64,000 nt of DNA from Rhizobium oryzihabitans. Its GTDB lineage: Bacteria; Pseudomonadota; Alphaproteobacteria; Rhizobiales; Rhizobiaceae. Shown one piece after another: positions 16,059-24,090 of this stretch. The first letter of the stretch is position 1; every line of letters starts with the position of its first letter. Below the pieces are notes generated by a model. The model saw only the letters and a program-made list of their open reading frames with translations, had not been told where the DNA came from and did not search any database. Location of the stretch: assembly GCF_010669145.1 (NCBI RefSeq), contig NZ_CP048632.1, positions 1,364,001 to 1,428,000 of the forward strand, read 5' to 3'. Made by a program: the position numbers and the translations under genes.

Positions 16059-17318
16059 ATGGCGGCAACTTTCCACCACGGCCCCGAAGTCATCGAACAT
16101 AAGGACGGCGTGACAGTCGTTCGCGACGTGAAATCCGCCGTCACCTATGTCAACGGCACGGCACCCATTCAGGACGTGCATGCCACTGCACTGGCACGGG
16201 AAGACTACATCAACAAGCGCGTTATCATCCGCTCGCGGGCGGAAGGTGCGGCGGCGTTCGGCGCACACAAGGCCGGTTACACGATCCCGGCCGCACTGGA
16301 TGCGATCTTCGATCAGGGCGACGGCGGCACGATCATCGTCAACAACGTCTTCGATCCGGACGTTCACAAAGAGGGCGCGAACCCCGATCCCTCCAAGGTG
16401 ACAACCGTTGACATCAACGGCACGATTTCCCCTGCCGGTCTCGCCTCCGGTTTTTCGGGCGCCTACGAGTGCTACAACAATTTCGGCTATTTCCCGAAGC
16501 TCATCATCGCGCCTGGCTATTCGCCTGCCGCAACGGTTCGCGCCGAGATGGACGTGGTTGCCAGCCGCCTGCATGCCTTGGCGATTGCCGACCTTCCACT
16601 TGGCCTGACGAAACAGCAGGCCGTCGCGGCTCGCGGCGTGACTGGAACGGCCAACACTTCCAGCGCCCGCACCGTGCTGACCTATCCGCATGTCGTTATC
16701 GAAGACACGACAGGGGCTGCGGAAACGCGGCTCGATCCGCTGTCTTCGCGTCTGGCTGGCGTCATCATCGCGACCGATCTCAACGAAGGCTGGCAGAATT
16801 CGCCGTCCAACCGCGAAATCAAGGGCGTTGTCGATCTGGAAGTGCCGATCAACTTCTATCCGTCCGATTACCAGAACGACACCAACTTCCTCAACGAAGC
16901 CGGGATCGTTACCGCCATGCGATCCTTCGCGACCGGCATCCGGGTCTTTGGCAACCGCTCGGCGGCTTTCCCGACCTCGTCTCATGTCGAGAACTTCATT
17001 CATGCCCGCCGCATCCTCGACATGATCCACGAGGCGATCATCTTCTACACGATGAATTACGTGGATCGCCTTGGTTCGCCCATGACCGTCGAAGCGGCCG
17101 AAGAAGGCGTGAACGCCTATCTGCGCTCGAAGACCGACGTTGCCATCTACGGCGGCACTTTCCGTTTTGACCGGCAGAAAAACACCGCCGAGCAGATCGC
17201 GGACGGAAAGTTCTATTACCGGCTCGAATGCCACCCGATTTCGGTCATGGAGCGCATCACCATCGACTCGTATGTCGATACGAAATTCATTTCCAACGCG
17301 CTTTCGCTCGCGGCCTGA
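16059..17318 (+). CDS. Contractile tail sheath protein (Mu gpL-like)
   Basis: 419 residues. Tail sheath features: the N-terminal ATFHHGPEVIEHKDGVTVVR, VTYVNGTAPIQDV, VIIRSRAEGAAAFGAHKAGY, NVFDPDVHKEG, the central YFPKLIIAPGYS and GVVDLEVPINFYPSDYQNDT, and the C-terminal IFYTMNYVDRLGSPMTVEAA plus YYRLECHPISVMERI. The sheath forms the contracting outer tube, so this phage is a myovirus. Confidence 0.92.
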   Translation: MAATFHHGPEVIEHKDGVTVVRDVKSAVTYVNGTAPIQDVHATALAREDYINKRVIIRSRAEGAAAFGAHKAGYTIPAALDAIFDQGDGGTIIVNNVFDPDVHKEGANPDPSKVTTVDINGTISPAGLASGFSGAYECYNNFGYFPKLIIAPGYSPAATVRAEMDVVASRLHALAIADLPLGLTKQQAVAARGVTGTANTSSARTVLTYPHVVIEDTTGAAETRLDPLSSRLAGVIIATDLNEGWQNSPSNREIKGVVDLEVPINFYPSDYQNDTNFLNEAGIVTAMRSFATGIRVFGNRSAAFPTSSHVENFIHARRILDMIHEAIIFYTMNYVDRLGSPMTVEAAEEGVNAYLRSKTDVAIYGGTFRFDRQKNTAEQIADGKFYYRLECHPISVMERITIDSYVDTKFISNALSLAA

Positions 17319-17333
17319 CAGGAGGCATAATCC

Positions 17334-17846
17334 ATGGCACGTAAAATCGGTCAGATCACGCAGTCCGACTGCTACATCAACGAGGTTGATGTGTGCGGGC
17401 GCGTGGCCGAGCTGGACATGGGCGAAATCGCCCATGCCGAGATCGAACACCAGACGCTCGGCATGATCGGCGTCCTGAAGCTCCCCGGTCGCCCGGTGCA
17501 GGCGATTGACGGCAAGATCACCTTCGAATGGCTGGACGAAGAAGTGTCCCGCACGATCCTCAACCCGACCAAGGTGCACAAGCTCCAGCTTCATTCCTAT
17601 GTCGATGTATTCGATGGCGAAGGACTGAACAGCAACCAGTCCCATACGCTGATCACCCACATCGGCTTCCAGATGATGAAGACGGGCGGCCGCACCGCCA
17701 AGCTCGGGGAAAATCTCGGGCAGGAGCACGATATTTCCATCAGCTCCTTCAAGCAGTCCATCTATGGCGGCGAAACCCCGATCATCGAATTTGATGCGTG
17801 GAACAACATCTATCGCATCAATGGCGCAGACGTTTGGCCGCGCTGA
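17334..17846 (+). CDS. Major tail tube protein (Mu gpM-like)
   Basis: 170 residues, with AGGAGG before ATG 17334. Matches the contractile-phage tube family: QITQSDCYINEVDVCGRVAE, HAEIEHQTLGMIGVLKLPGR, ITFEWLDEEVSRTILNPTKV and LGQEHDISISSFKQSIYGGE. It forms the inner tube and follows the sheath as in Mu and P2. Confidence 0.92.
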   Translation: MARKIGQITQSDCYINEVDVCGRVAELDMGEIAHAEIEHQTLGMIGVLKLPGRPVQAIDGKITFEWLDEEVSRTILNPTKVHKLQLHSYVDVFDGEGLNSNQSHTLITHIGFQMMKTGGRTAKLGENLGQEHDISISSFKQSIYGGETPIIEFDAWNNIYRINGADVWPR

Positions 17847-17887
17847 TAGCGCGTCCTGACACACCTTGAACCCTTTCTGAGGAACCC

Positions 17888-18205
17888 ATGGTAAAGCGAT
17901 ATCTTTCATTTCCTTATCTGGCACTGTTTGGCGCAGCGACATTCGTATTGGCCTCTCTTTTCTTCACATCGCCGGTCCCGGCTGCGACGGAAAGCCGAAG
18001 TGATTTCTACAGCGTTATCGTCAGCGCCGACGATATCGGCCCGTTCGTCATGCATGTTTCCCCCGTTGCCATCGCGTCCATGGAGGTGGACGAATTCATG
18101 CCCTGGCATCAGGCAGTCAGGACGGCGCACCCTCTTGCCCCTGAATATGCCGAAAGCCTGAAGACGGACGCGCTCAACTTCATCGAAACCCGCATGCGCT
18201 GCTAA
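17888..18205 (+). CDS. Small signal-anchored/secreted protein inserted in the tail operon
   Basis: 105 residues with a long hydrophobic N terminus (PYLALFGAATFVLASLFFTS, about residues 9-28) followed by PVPAATES, which could be a signal peptide or an anchor. The remainder is a short domain with MHVSPVAIASMEVDEFMPWH and a terminal RMRC. It is not a known tail component and lies between tube and tail-chaperone genes, closed by its own terminator, which suggests a cargo cassette. Function unknown. Confidence 0.65.
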   Translation: MVKRYLSFPYLALFGAATFVLASLFFTSPVPAATESRSDFYSVIVSADDIGPFVMHVSPVAIASMEVDEFMPWHQAVRTAHPLAPEYAESLKTDALNFIETRMRC

Positions 18206-18228
18206 CTCGGCACCCCTTCCAGCCTATC

Positions 18229-18258
18229 GGGCCGCGTTAGAGGCGCGGCCCTTCTTTC
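18229..18258 (+). terminator. Intrinsic terminator after the inserted small gene
   Basis: An 8-bp all-GC stem GGGCCGCG / CGCGGCCC (18229-18236, 18244-18251) is followed by TTCTTTC. The CGTTAGA motif (18235-18241) spans the stem top and loop, and a TCTAACG copy lies at 18263-18269. Confidence 0.75.
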
Positions 18259-18286
18259 AAGTTCTAACGTCACACAGGAGACAACC

Positions 18287-18652
18287 GTGGCAGAAGAAGT
18301 CAAACTGACCGGCGTTCGCGCCAAGCTGAAGGCCCACAAGGATGCCAACGCCGGCAACCGCACCGTCACACTGGATGAAAGTGGCGTCGTTTGCACGGTC
18401 CCCAAGTTCATCAATCACGGCAAGTGGATGCGGGCACAGCGCATCGCTAAGCGCGACCATGCCAAGGCGCAGGTTGCCTTTGTCGCGGAAACTGTCCTCT
18501 TCGAAGGCGAAAAGCTGAACATCACCGAAGTTTCCGAACTCCTGTCCGCTGGCGATACCCTCCAGTTGATCGGTGAAGTCTTCGGCGGCGATGATGAAGC
18601 CGATGGTGCTGGTGAAGACGGCGAGGGAAACGGGACGACGCAGACGAAGTAA
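18287..18652 (+). CDS. Tail assembly chaperone (Mu gp41-like), zero-frame product
   Basis: 121 residues with an AGGAGA RBS. A basic N-terminal half (VKLTGVRAKLKAHKDANAG, then FINHGKWMRAQRIAKRDHAK) and an acidic tail after FGGDDEADGAG, as in the G-type chaperone placed between tube and tape measure in contractile phages. It helps assemble the tape measure protein and is absent from mature virions. A GGGAAAC slippery site lies near its 3' end. Confidence 0.85.
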   Translation: MAEEVKLTGVRAKLKAHKDANAGNRTVTLDESGVVCTVPKFINHGKWMRAQRIAKRDHAKAQVAFVAETVLFEGEKLNITEVSELLSAGDTLQLIGEVFGGDDEADGAGEDGEGNGTTQTK

Positions 18653-18816
18653 AACTGTCCGATCCGGCGCAGCACGTCATGATGGTGCAGCAAGGCTGGA
18701 CAGATCGTTACCTTGATGCCATGAATGAAGACGAATTCTGTTTCTGGTATGAAGAAACAGTCGCCTTGGAAGAGGCGAAGGCCGAAGCGATCAAAGCAGC
18801 TTCAGGCAAAAACTGA
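18625..18816 (+). CDS. -1 frameshift extension of the tail chaperone (gpG-T type product)
   Basis: The heptamer G GGA AAC (18625-18631) is in phase for -1 slippage in the chaperone frame. The -1 frame is open until TGA 18814, giving a 176-residue fusion ending DRYLDAMNEDEFCFWYEETV and a Lys/Ala-rich tail. Lambda uses GGGAAAG for its G-T frameshift, and -1 shifts at this locus are conserved in long-tailed phages, Mu included. The zero frame stops at 18652, 20 bases past the site. The extension has no good start of its own. Confidence 0.8.
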   Translation, partial: GKRDDADEVKLSDPAQHVMMVQQGWTDRYLDAMNEDEFCFWYEETVALEEAKAEAIKAASGKN

Positions 18817-18845
18817 CCGGAACCGGGTTCCGGTCATTTCCCTCA
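18814..18845 (+). terminator. Intrinsic terminator, copy 3 of the phage hairpin
   Basis: Stem as at 4258 with loop CGG in place of CGA (18814-18836), followed by the weaker run TTTCCCTC. As at 4258, the stem begins with the TGA of the upstream frame, here the frameshifted chaperone. The tape measure gene starts 66 bases later. Confidence 0.82.
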
Positions 18846-18902
18846 GGATAAAATGCGATCTCTGGTTCCGGGGTATTCCGTCCCGACCGGAGACGCACGC
18901 GC

Positions 18903-21383
18903 ATGAAGTTCCAGATGATTTTCGAGGGCGTGGATCGCGCCAGCAAAATCATGAACAAGCTCAAGGCCGCCGAAGACAAGACGGCGAAGGCCATGCGGGC
19001 GGGTGCAAAAGCTGGCGCTGCCGCTTCAGCCGGTGCCACGCGGGCGACGGAACGTCATGCATCGGCACTTTCAAAAATCGGCTCCATCGCCCGTTCGGCG
19101 TACAACGGCGTTGTTGCAGGTGCGCAGGCCGCCGCCCGTGCGACCGTCGCTCTGCACAATAAGACCATTGCGTTAGCGAAATCGGGTTTAGGGCAAGTTG
19201 CCTCCGGAGCCGGAAAAACCTTTCGCGGAGTGGCGCTTGCCGCAGGGGTTGCGACCGTCGCGGTCGGAGCTGCTAGTTTGGCTGCGGGCCAACTGATTGG
19301 CACCGCATCAAAATTCGAAAAATTCCAGACCATTCTCGAAACGACAGAAGGCTCCAGCGCCAAAGCCAAAGATGCGATGGCGTGGGTGACCAACTTCGCA
19401 GCGAAAACACCGTACGAACTGGACGGCGTTATGGACAGCTTTGTGAAGCTGCGAGCGTATGGCCTTGACCCCACTAACGGTCTACTTCGTGATCTTGGTG
19501 ATGCATCCGCCGCGATGGGGAAGCCGCTTGAACAGGCGGTGGAAGCCATCGCGGACGCCGTGACGGGTGAGAATGAGCGCCTGAAGGAATTTGGTATTCG
19601 TGCCGCCAAAGATGGCGATGAGATCGCGTACTCCTACACCATCAACGGCCAAAAAAGGATCGCCAAGGCACTGGCATCGGACCCCGGCGGCATCCAGAAA
19701 GTACTGCAAAAAATTATGTCTGATCGCTTTTCCGGAGCGATGGACAAGCTATCCCGCACATGGGAGGGCATGATTTCCAATCTTGGCGATCTTTGGATGC
19801 AATTCCAGCTCGCTATAATGAACGCCGGTCTTTTCGACTGGATGAAGTCGAAACTTGAAATGGTTCTCGCCACCGTCAACCGTATGGCGGACGATGGCAC
19901 CCTACAGCAGTGGGCGACCTACATCAGTAACCGCCTCGTGACAGTGCTTACTGCGGCATGGGAATTTGCCACTGGCGTCTATCAGGTGCTCTCGCGCCTT
20001 GGCGAATACCTCTCCGTCGCTGCTGAATATGTTGGTGGATGGGAGCGCCTTGCCGCTATTCTCGCGGGCATGGCCTTTGCGCCGATCCTGATTTCCACAG
20101 CGGCCGGTCTCGTCCAGATCGCCATGGGCCTGTCGATGCTGAGCGCGGCGCTAATGGCCAATCCCATTGCGCTTGCCATTGCTGCCATCGTCGCCGGTGC
20201 TGCTCTGATCTATCTCAACTGGGAGCCGATCAAGGCGTTCTTTATCGATCTTTGGAACTCAATGGCCAATGCCGCGACCAATGCCTGGAACACCGTCAAA
20301 GGCTGGATCGGCTTTGATCCTATGCCCGTTCTTTCCAAACTTTGGGACGCCCACCAGTTACTCGCCGCAATGGGTATTGAGGCGTTGCGCGGCCTTGTAG
20401 AGGCGGCATGGAGTAATCTTAAAGCCGTCCTTGAATGGTCTCCTGTCGAGACGATTTCAAGGCTTTGGGCTGGCCTGTCCACGACAGCGACAGAAGCGGT
20501 GGAAAGCGCGTTTGCAGCCGTAGACGCTGTTTGGTCGCGGATCAAAGCGTTGTTCGAATGGTCACCGGTCGAGGCAATCCAGAGATCGTGGGCCGGGATT
20601 TCCGATGCGCTTGGCGGATTGATCGACGGCGCAGCCGCCCGAGCTGGTGCAGCATGGGAAAAGGTGAAATCGGTTTTGAGCTTCAGCGGTGATGATACCG
20701 CTGAAACGCCCGCCGCACCCGCCACCATGACGGACGCCGTTGCTTTGCGCGAAAACGCAACCGTCGCCTTGCAGAAACTTGCGGAACTGGACGCTGCCGC
20801 CGCCAAACTCGTGCCGTCGATCACCAATGTCATCGGGCAGGCCCGCAGCTATCTTGCCGGGGTATCATTCTACGATCAGGGTGCAGCGCTGATGGACACC
20901 ATGGCGGCGGGCATGCGGGCGCGTGCCGCTGTTGTGGTCGAAGAAATCCAGCGCATGACGCAGACGATACGCGATCACCTGCCGTCCTCGCCTGCGAAGA
21001 TTGGGCCGCTTTCTGACATTCATCGCCTCAAATTTGGGGAAACTATCGCCGCATCGATCCGGGCCGAACCGATGGTCAAGGCCATGCGCGCCGCATCGGC
21101 CGCGACCATGGCGGCCGCCGCGATCTCCGCGCCGAACGTCGCGACCGCATCCACCGGCGCTGACGCCGCCCGTGCGCAGGTTGCTCGCGCATCCGTCCAG
21201 TCAGCGGCTCCCGCCAGTTCGGGAAACGTCTACCATTTCAGCCCGACCGTCCCGATCCCGGCCGGAGCCGGTGCGCCTGCCGATATCAAGCAGGCCGTGA
21301 AGGACGCGTTGCGGGAAAGTGGCCGGGAGTTCGCGGCCATGATGGAAGAAGAAGATCGCCGTAGGGGCAGAAGGGAAACGTAA
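18903..21383 (+). CDS. Tape measure protein (Mu gp42 position)
   Basis: 826 residues, fixing tail length. The N terminus is a helical Ala-rich region, followed by the typical tape-measure module SKFEKFQTILETTEGSSAKA and AAKTPYELDGVMDSFVKLRA with FGIRAAKDGDEIAYSYTING. A hydrophobic stretch lies at about 385-440 (LAAILAGMAFAPILISTAAG and MLSAALMANPIALAIAAIVA). Repeated Trp-containing units at about 500-590 (VLEWSPVETISRLWAGLS, LFEWSPVEAIQRSWAGIS) look like tandem duplications. The end has HLPSSPAKIGPLSDI, common in tape measures. Confidence 0.9.
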   Translation: MKFQMIFEGVDRASKIMNKLKAAEDKTAKAMRAGAKAGAAASAGATRATERHASALSKIGSIARSAYNGVVAGAQAAARATVALHNKTIALAKSGLGQVASGAGKTFRGVALAAGVATVAVGAASLAAGQLIGTASKFEKFQTILETTEGSSAKAKDAMAWVTNFAAKTPYELDGVMDSFVKLRAYGLDPTNGLLRDLGDASAAMGKPLEQAVEAIADAVTGENERLKEFGIRAAKDGDEIAYSYTINGQKRIAKALASDPGGIQKVLQKIMSDRFSGAMDKLSRTWEGMISNLGDLWMQFQLAIMNAGLFDWMKSKLEMVLATVNRMADDGTLQQWATYISNRLVTVLTAAWEFATGVYQVLSRLGEYLSVAAEYVGGWERLAAILAGMAFAPILISTAAGLVQIAMGLSMLSAALMANPIALAIAAIVAGAALIYLNWEPIKAFFIDLWNSMANAATNAWNTVKGWIGFDPMPVLSKLWDAHQLLAAMGIEALRGLVEAAWSNLKAVLEWSPVETISRLWAGLSTTATEAVESAFAAVDAVWSRIKALFEWSPVEAIQRSWAGISDALGGLIDGAAARAGAAWEKVKSVLSFSGDDTAETPAAPATMTDAVALRENATVALQKLAELDAAAAKLVPSITNVIGQARSYLAGVSFYDQGAALMDTMAAGMRARAAVVVEEIQRMTQTIRDHLPSSPAKIGPLSDIHRLKFGETIAASIRAEPMVKAMRAASAATMAAAAISAPNVATASTGADAARAQVARASVQSAAPASSGNVYHFSPTVPIPAGAGAPADIKQAVKDALRESGREFAAMMEEEDRRRGRRET

Positions 21384-21387
21384 GATC

Positions 21388-21564
21388 ATGCGTCATCGCA
21401 ACCGGTTCGAAACCCGCAAGACCGCCCTCAATGCCGTAGCCGAAGAACGGTCATGGCAGTGCGATTGCGGCACCATGCTTGAAGAAGGACAGGAGCGCCA
21501 TTGCCGTTCCTGCCAGAGCTATCAGGAACAGTTGCTTGACTGCACGTGGGAGCTTGCGGAGTGA
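21388..21564 (+). CDS. 58-residue Cys-rich phage protein
   Basis: ATG 21388, five bases after the tape measure stop; the TGA overlaps the next GTG. The protein has WQCDCG near residues 23-28 and HCRSC near 39-43, a CxC...CxxC set that could form a zinc ribbon. Small Cys-rich proteins after the tape measure are known in some Mu-like phages, but this one's role is unknown. It resembles the 54-residue gene at 2392 in general design only. Confidence 0.65.
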   Translation: MRHRNRFETRKTALNAVAEERSWQCDCGTMLEEGQERHCRSCQSYQEQLLDCTWELAE

Positions 21565-22037
21565 TCTATCTTCTCGGCACCATCCCCTTCGGCGTTGCGC
21601 CACTGACCGGCCCCGTGTCGCACGGCATCGAGCGTGCGGGAACCTTCGTCCAGCATGCCACCACGCGGGGTAAACCGGCTCTTCAGGAGATTGGCGAAGA
21701 ACTCGATACGCAGTCCTTCAGCTTCTTCTTTTCTGAGGAATTCTGCGACCCGGCCGCCGAACTGGCGAAGCTGGAAATCGCCTTTGCGGTCAAGTCACCG
21801 CTGCCCTTGTCGCTTGGCGACGGCACTTTTACCGGCAAGCGCTACGTGATCGAAAGCCTGTCGCTCGGGATCACCAAGACGAACCGCAGCGGCAGCCCCG
21901 TTAGAATTGAGGCCACCATGGGCTTGCTGGAAGACCCGCTGGCGGGTGGCCTGTTCGCGCAACTGACCTCAATCGCCAAGAGCCGTGCCACGGCGCTCTC
22001 CGGCAGCGCCACCACCAATCCGCAGGTGCGTAAATGA
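21561..22037 (+). CDS. P2 gpU-like tail protein
   Basis: 158 residues from GTG 21561 (GTGA overlap with the previous stop; GGGAG about 8 bases upstream). The segment IYLLGTIPFGVAPLTGPVSH and then RPALQEIGEELDTQSFSFFF-like text is characteristic of gpU, which caps the head-proximal tail end in P2. YVIESLSLGITKTNRSGSPV and a Gly-rich tail complete the match. It opens the P2-type baseplate block. Confidence 0.88.
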   Translation: MIYLLGTIPFGVAPLTGPVSHGIERAGTFVQHATTRGKPALQEIGEELDTQSFSFFFSEEFCDPAAELAKLEIAFAVKSPLPLSLGDGTFTGKRYVIESLSLGITKTNRSGSPVRIEATMGLLEDPLAGGLFAQLTSIAKSRATALSGSATTNPQVRK

Positions 22038-22303
22038 CGGTGAAGCTGACAGGAGAGTATTTCGAGCACAGGACAATTGCCGGGGATCGCTGGGATTTGC
22101 TGGCCTATCGCTATTACGGTGACCAGTACAAACAGACGGTCATTTTAGAGGCCAACCGGCACCTGATCCTTGATGACCTGGCTGTGCAGCCGCTCATGCT
22201 GCCGCAGGGTGTCACGCTCAAAATTCCGGTGATTGAGGAAGAGGCCGCTAACACCAGCCTGTTACCGCCGTGGAAGCGCGACAAGCCGGATTATGGTGTT
22301 TGA
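22034..22303 (+). CDS. P2 gpX-like tail protein
   Basis: 89 residues overlapping gpU by four bases. GDRWDLLAYRYYGDQYKQTV and ILEANRHLIL are typical of the LysM-like gpX family found between U and D in P2-type tails. Ends with a short Pro-rich stretch LLPPWKRDKPDYG. Probably an assembly or baseplate component. Confidence 0.9.
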   Translation: MTVKLTGEYFEHRTIAGDRWDLLAYRYYGDQYKQTVILEANRHLILDDLAVQPLMLPQGVTLKIPVIEEEAANTSLLPPWKRDKPDYGV

Positions 22304-22305
22304 CC

Positions 22306-23304
22306 ATGGCGACGAAACCTTATTTCTCGCTCATCTATAGGGGCGTCGATATCTCATCGGATATCAAGCCCATGACCACGTCGATCACCTATACCGACAA
22401 GGCTCACGGTGAGATCGATGAAATCGACGTGACAGTGCAGGACAAGGATGGCCTCTGGAAGAATGACTGGCTTCCGGAGAAGGGCGACACCATGGCGCTC
22501 ACCATCTTCGACGGCGCAGGCGGCGTGCTTCCCTGCGGCACCTTCGAAATGGATGAACCGGAAGCGTCGGGCAGTCGGAGCGGCGACGAAATGACCATTC
22601 GCGGGCTTGCCGCGCCGATCTCGAAACCGCTCCGGACCCAGAAAACCCGTGCCTTCGAAAAGCAGTCGCTACGCCAGATCGTGGAAAAGGTCGCAGGCGA
22701 AAACAGTTTGTCGGTCGAAGGCGACATCGAGGAGCAGAATTTCCAGCGCGTTACCCAGCGCAGGGAACGTGACCTTGAGTTTCTAACGCGGCTTGCCGAA
22801 GACACCGGGCATTATTTCAGCGTGCGGGGCAATCGAGCGATTTTTACCAGCATCAAATCCGTGGATGGCCGTGCCGCCGCCCTGACCATCAGCCATGCGC
22901 AGCTCGGGCTGCAATTGCTGAACTACCGTTTTCGTTTCCAGACCGACAAGACCTATTCCAAGGCCAAGGTGACGGCCATGGACGAAAACCAGAAGTCCAA
23001 GATCGAAGCCGAAGTTGAGGACAGTGACGTAAAGACTGGTGACGTGCTCAACATCACCGGGGAGCGGGTGGAAAATGCTGCGCAGGCCGAAAAGCTCGCG
23101 AAATCCCGCCTGCATCGCAAGAATCGGAAATCGCTGTCCGGATCGGTCGAGCTGGTCGGCAATGTCTCGGCCGTCGCCGGCGTCGTAGTCGAGACCAGCG
23201 GTTTCGGCCGTTACGACACGCTTCTGGTCATCGACAGTTCCAGACACACAATGAGCCGTGGCGGCTATACAACGGGGGCAGAGCTTGTCAAAGCGAAGCG
23301 ATAG
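22306..23304 (+). CDS. Late control protein D / baseplate hub (P2 gpD-like)
   Basis: 332 residues from ATG 22306, chosen over an upstream frame inside gpX. The text matches gpD hubs: PYFSLIYRGVDISSDIKPM, DEIDVTVQDKDGLWKNDWLP, MTIRGLAAPISKPLRTQKTR, RQIVEKVAGENSLSVEGDI, ERDLEFLTRLAEDTGHYFSV, and YDTLLVIDSSRHTMSRGGYT. It forms the hub ring connecting tube and spike. Confidence 0.93.
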   Translation: MATKPYFSLIYRGVDISSDIKPMTTSITYTDKAHGEIDEIDVTVQDKDGLWKNDWLPEKGDTMALTIFDGAGGVLPCGTFEMDEPEASGSRSGDEMTIRGLAAPISKPLRTQKTRAFEKQSLRQIVEKVAGENSLSVEGDIEEQNFQRVTQRRERDLEFLTRLAEDTGHYFSVRGNRAIFTSIKSVDGRAAALTISHAQLGLQLLNYRFRFQTDKTYSKAKVTAMDENQKSKIEAEVEDSDVKTGDVLNITGERVENAAQAEKLAKSRLHRKNRKSLSGSVELVGNVSAVAGVVVETSGFGRYDTLLVIDSSRHTMSRGGYTTGAELVKAKR

Positions 23305-23716
23305 TGAATACGGGCAGAACCCGACAGCGCGGCGCGGCATCGTCGTTGACCGCGATCCGAAGACGATGCGCGTCAAGGTCCAGTTCGAGGACGAAGACGA
23401 GCTGGTGACGCAATGGATCGACGTTCTGGCGAAATCCTCAACCGGGGTTTCCGCCTTCCAGATGCCCGGTGAGAAAGACGAGGTCTGGTGCGCCATGGAC
23501 GCCAAGGGCGAAAGCGGCTGTATCATCGGCTCGCGTTATAATGCCAAGGATGCGCCTTCAGGCGATGCCAACGAACAGGTCGTGATCACCTTCGCCGGTG
23601 GCCACATCCGGCTCGATACGGGGAGCGGCAATCTGGACATCAAGATACCGGGCAGCGTCAATATTGAGGTATCGGGCGAATTCAACGTGAAGGCTGCGAA
23701 GGGACATTTCTCCTGA
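23285..23716 (+). CDS. Baseplate spike protein (gpV-like, OB fold)
   Basis: 143 residues from TTG 23285 (preceded by GGGGCAGAG); GTG 23258 is an alternative with a longer overlap into gpD. The OB-fold region is RRGIVVDRDPKTMRVKVQFE and WIDVLAKSSTGVSAFQMPGE, VWCAMDAKGESGCIIGSRYN, followed by a short beta-helix repeat region (IRLDTGSGNLDIKIPGSVNI). Membrane-piercing spike; the next gene supplies the PAAR tip. Confidence 0.88.
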   Translation: MSKRSDSEYGQNPTARRGIVVDRDPKTMRVKVQFEDEDELVTQWIDVLAKSSTGVSAFQMPGEKDEVWCAMDAKGESGCIIGSRYNAKDAPSGDANEQVVITFAGGHIRLDTGSGNLDIKIPGSVNIEVSGEFNVKAAKGHFS

Positions 23717-23979
23717 TGCCGAAGATTGTCCGTCTTGGTGACGCATCCACGCACGGCGGCACCGTGATATCAAGCGCCGCGAACTGGTCCGCTGAGGGGG
23801 CGCTGATCGCCCGGAAAGGCGACATGCATTCCTGCCCCATTCCCGGCCATGGCGTCACGCCCATTGTCACGGGTTCGGGAAAGTACAGTTGCGAGGGCGC
23901 ACCCATCGCCCGCGACGGCGATATCTGCGGCTGCGGCGCTGCCCTGATCTCTGGCGCTGCTAAATGGGAGGTGGATTAG
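23716..23979 (+). CDS. PAAR-domain spike tip protein
   Basis: 87 residues, one-base overlap with gpV. Typical PAAR pattern: VRLGDASTHGGTVISSAANW, a metal-type histidine/cysteine set (STHGG, MHSCPIPGHG, CGCGA) and the closing ALISGAAKWEVD. PAAR proteins cap the spike trimer with a metal-bound point. Encoding it as a separate gene after V fits a P2-type tail. Confidence 0.92.
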   Translation: MPKIVRLGDASTHGGTVISSAANWSAEGALIARKGDMHSCPIPGHGVTPIVTGSGKYSCEGAPIARDGDICGCGAALISGAAKWEVD

Positions 23980-24035
23980 GTCTCGGGCTTGTCATTTTAG
24001 CCTTTTGCCGCTAACCTTCCTACACCTTCAGCGAT

Positions 24036-24068
24036 TGACCGGAACCGAGTTCCGGTCATTTTTGTTTG
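24036..24068 (+). terminator. Intrinsic terminator, copy 4 of the phage hairpin
   Basis: Identical 23-base stem-loop to the copies at 4258 and 11700 (24036-24058), followed by TTTTTGTTTG. It separates the spike/PAAR unit from the W-J-I-fibre unit. The 25-base block after it (GCGTGCGGCACTGTCTCCGC) resembles that after copy 2 and runs straight into the next ATG. Confidence 0.88.
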
Positions 24069-24090
24069 TGGCGTGCGGCACTGTCTCCGC

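Noticed and set aside
15705..17942. 745-codon antisense open frame on the minus strand
   Set aside because: It lies opposite gp37, sheath and tube genes, which are clear family members. Long antisense frames arise from GC-rich codon bias.
18725..19162. 145-codon plus-strand frame between chaperone and tape measure
   Set aside because: It runs through the terminator hairpin and into the tape measure in the wrong frame; the real continuation is the -1 frame ending at 18816.
24073..24090. GTG 24073 as start of the gpW-like gene
   Set aside because: It would place coding sequence in the conserved post-terminator block and adds no family-like residues; ATG 24091 is preferred, though it also lacks an RBS.
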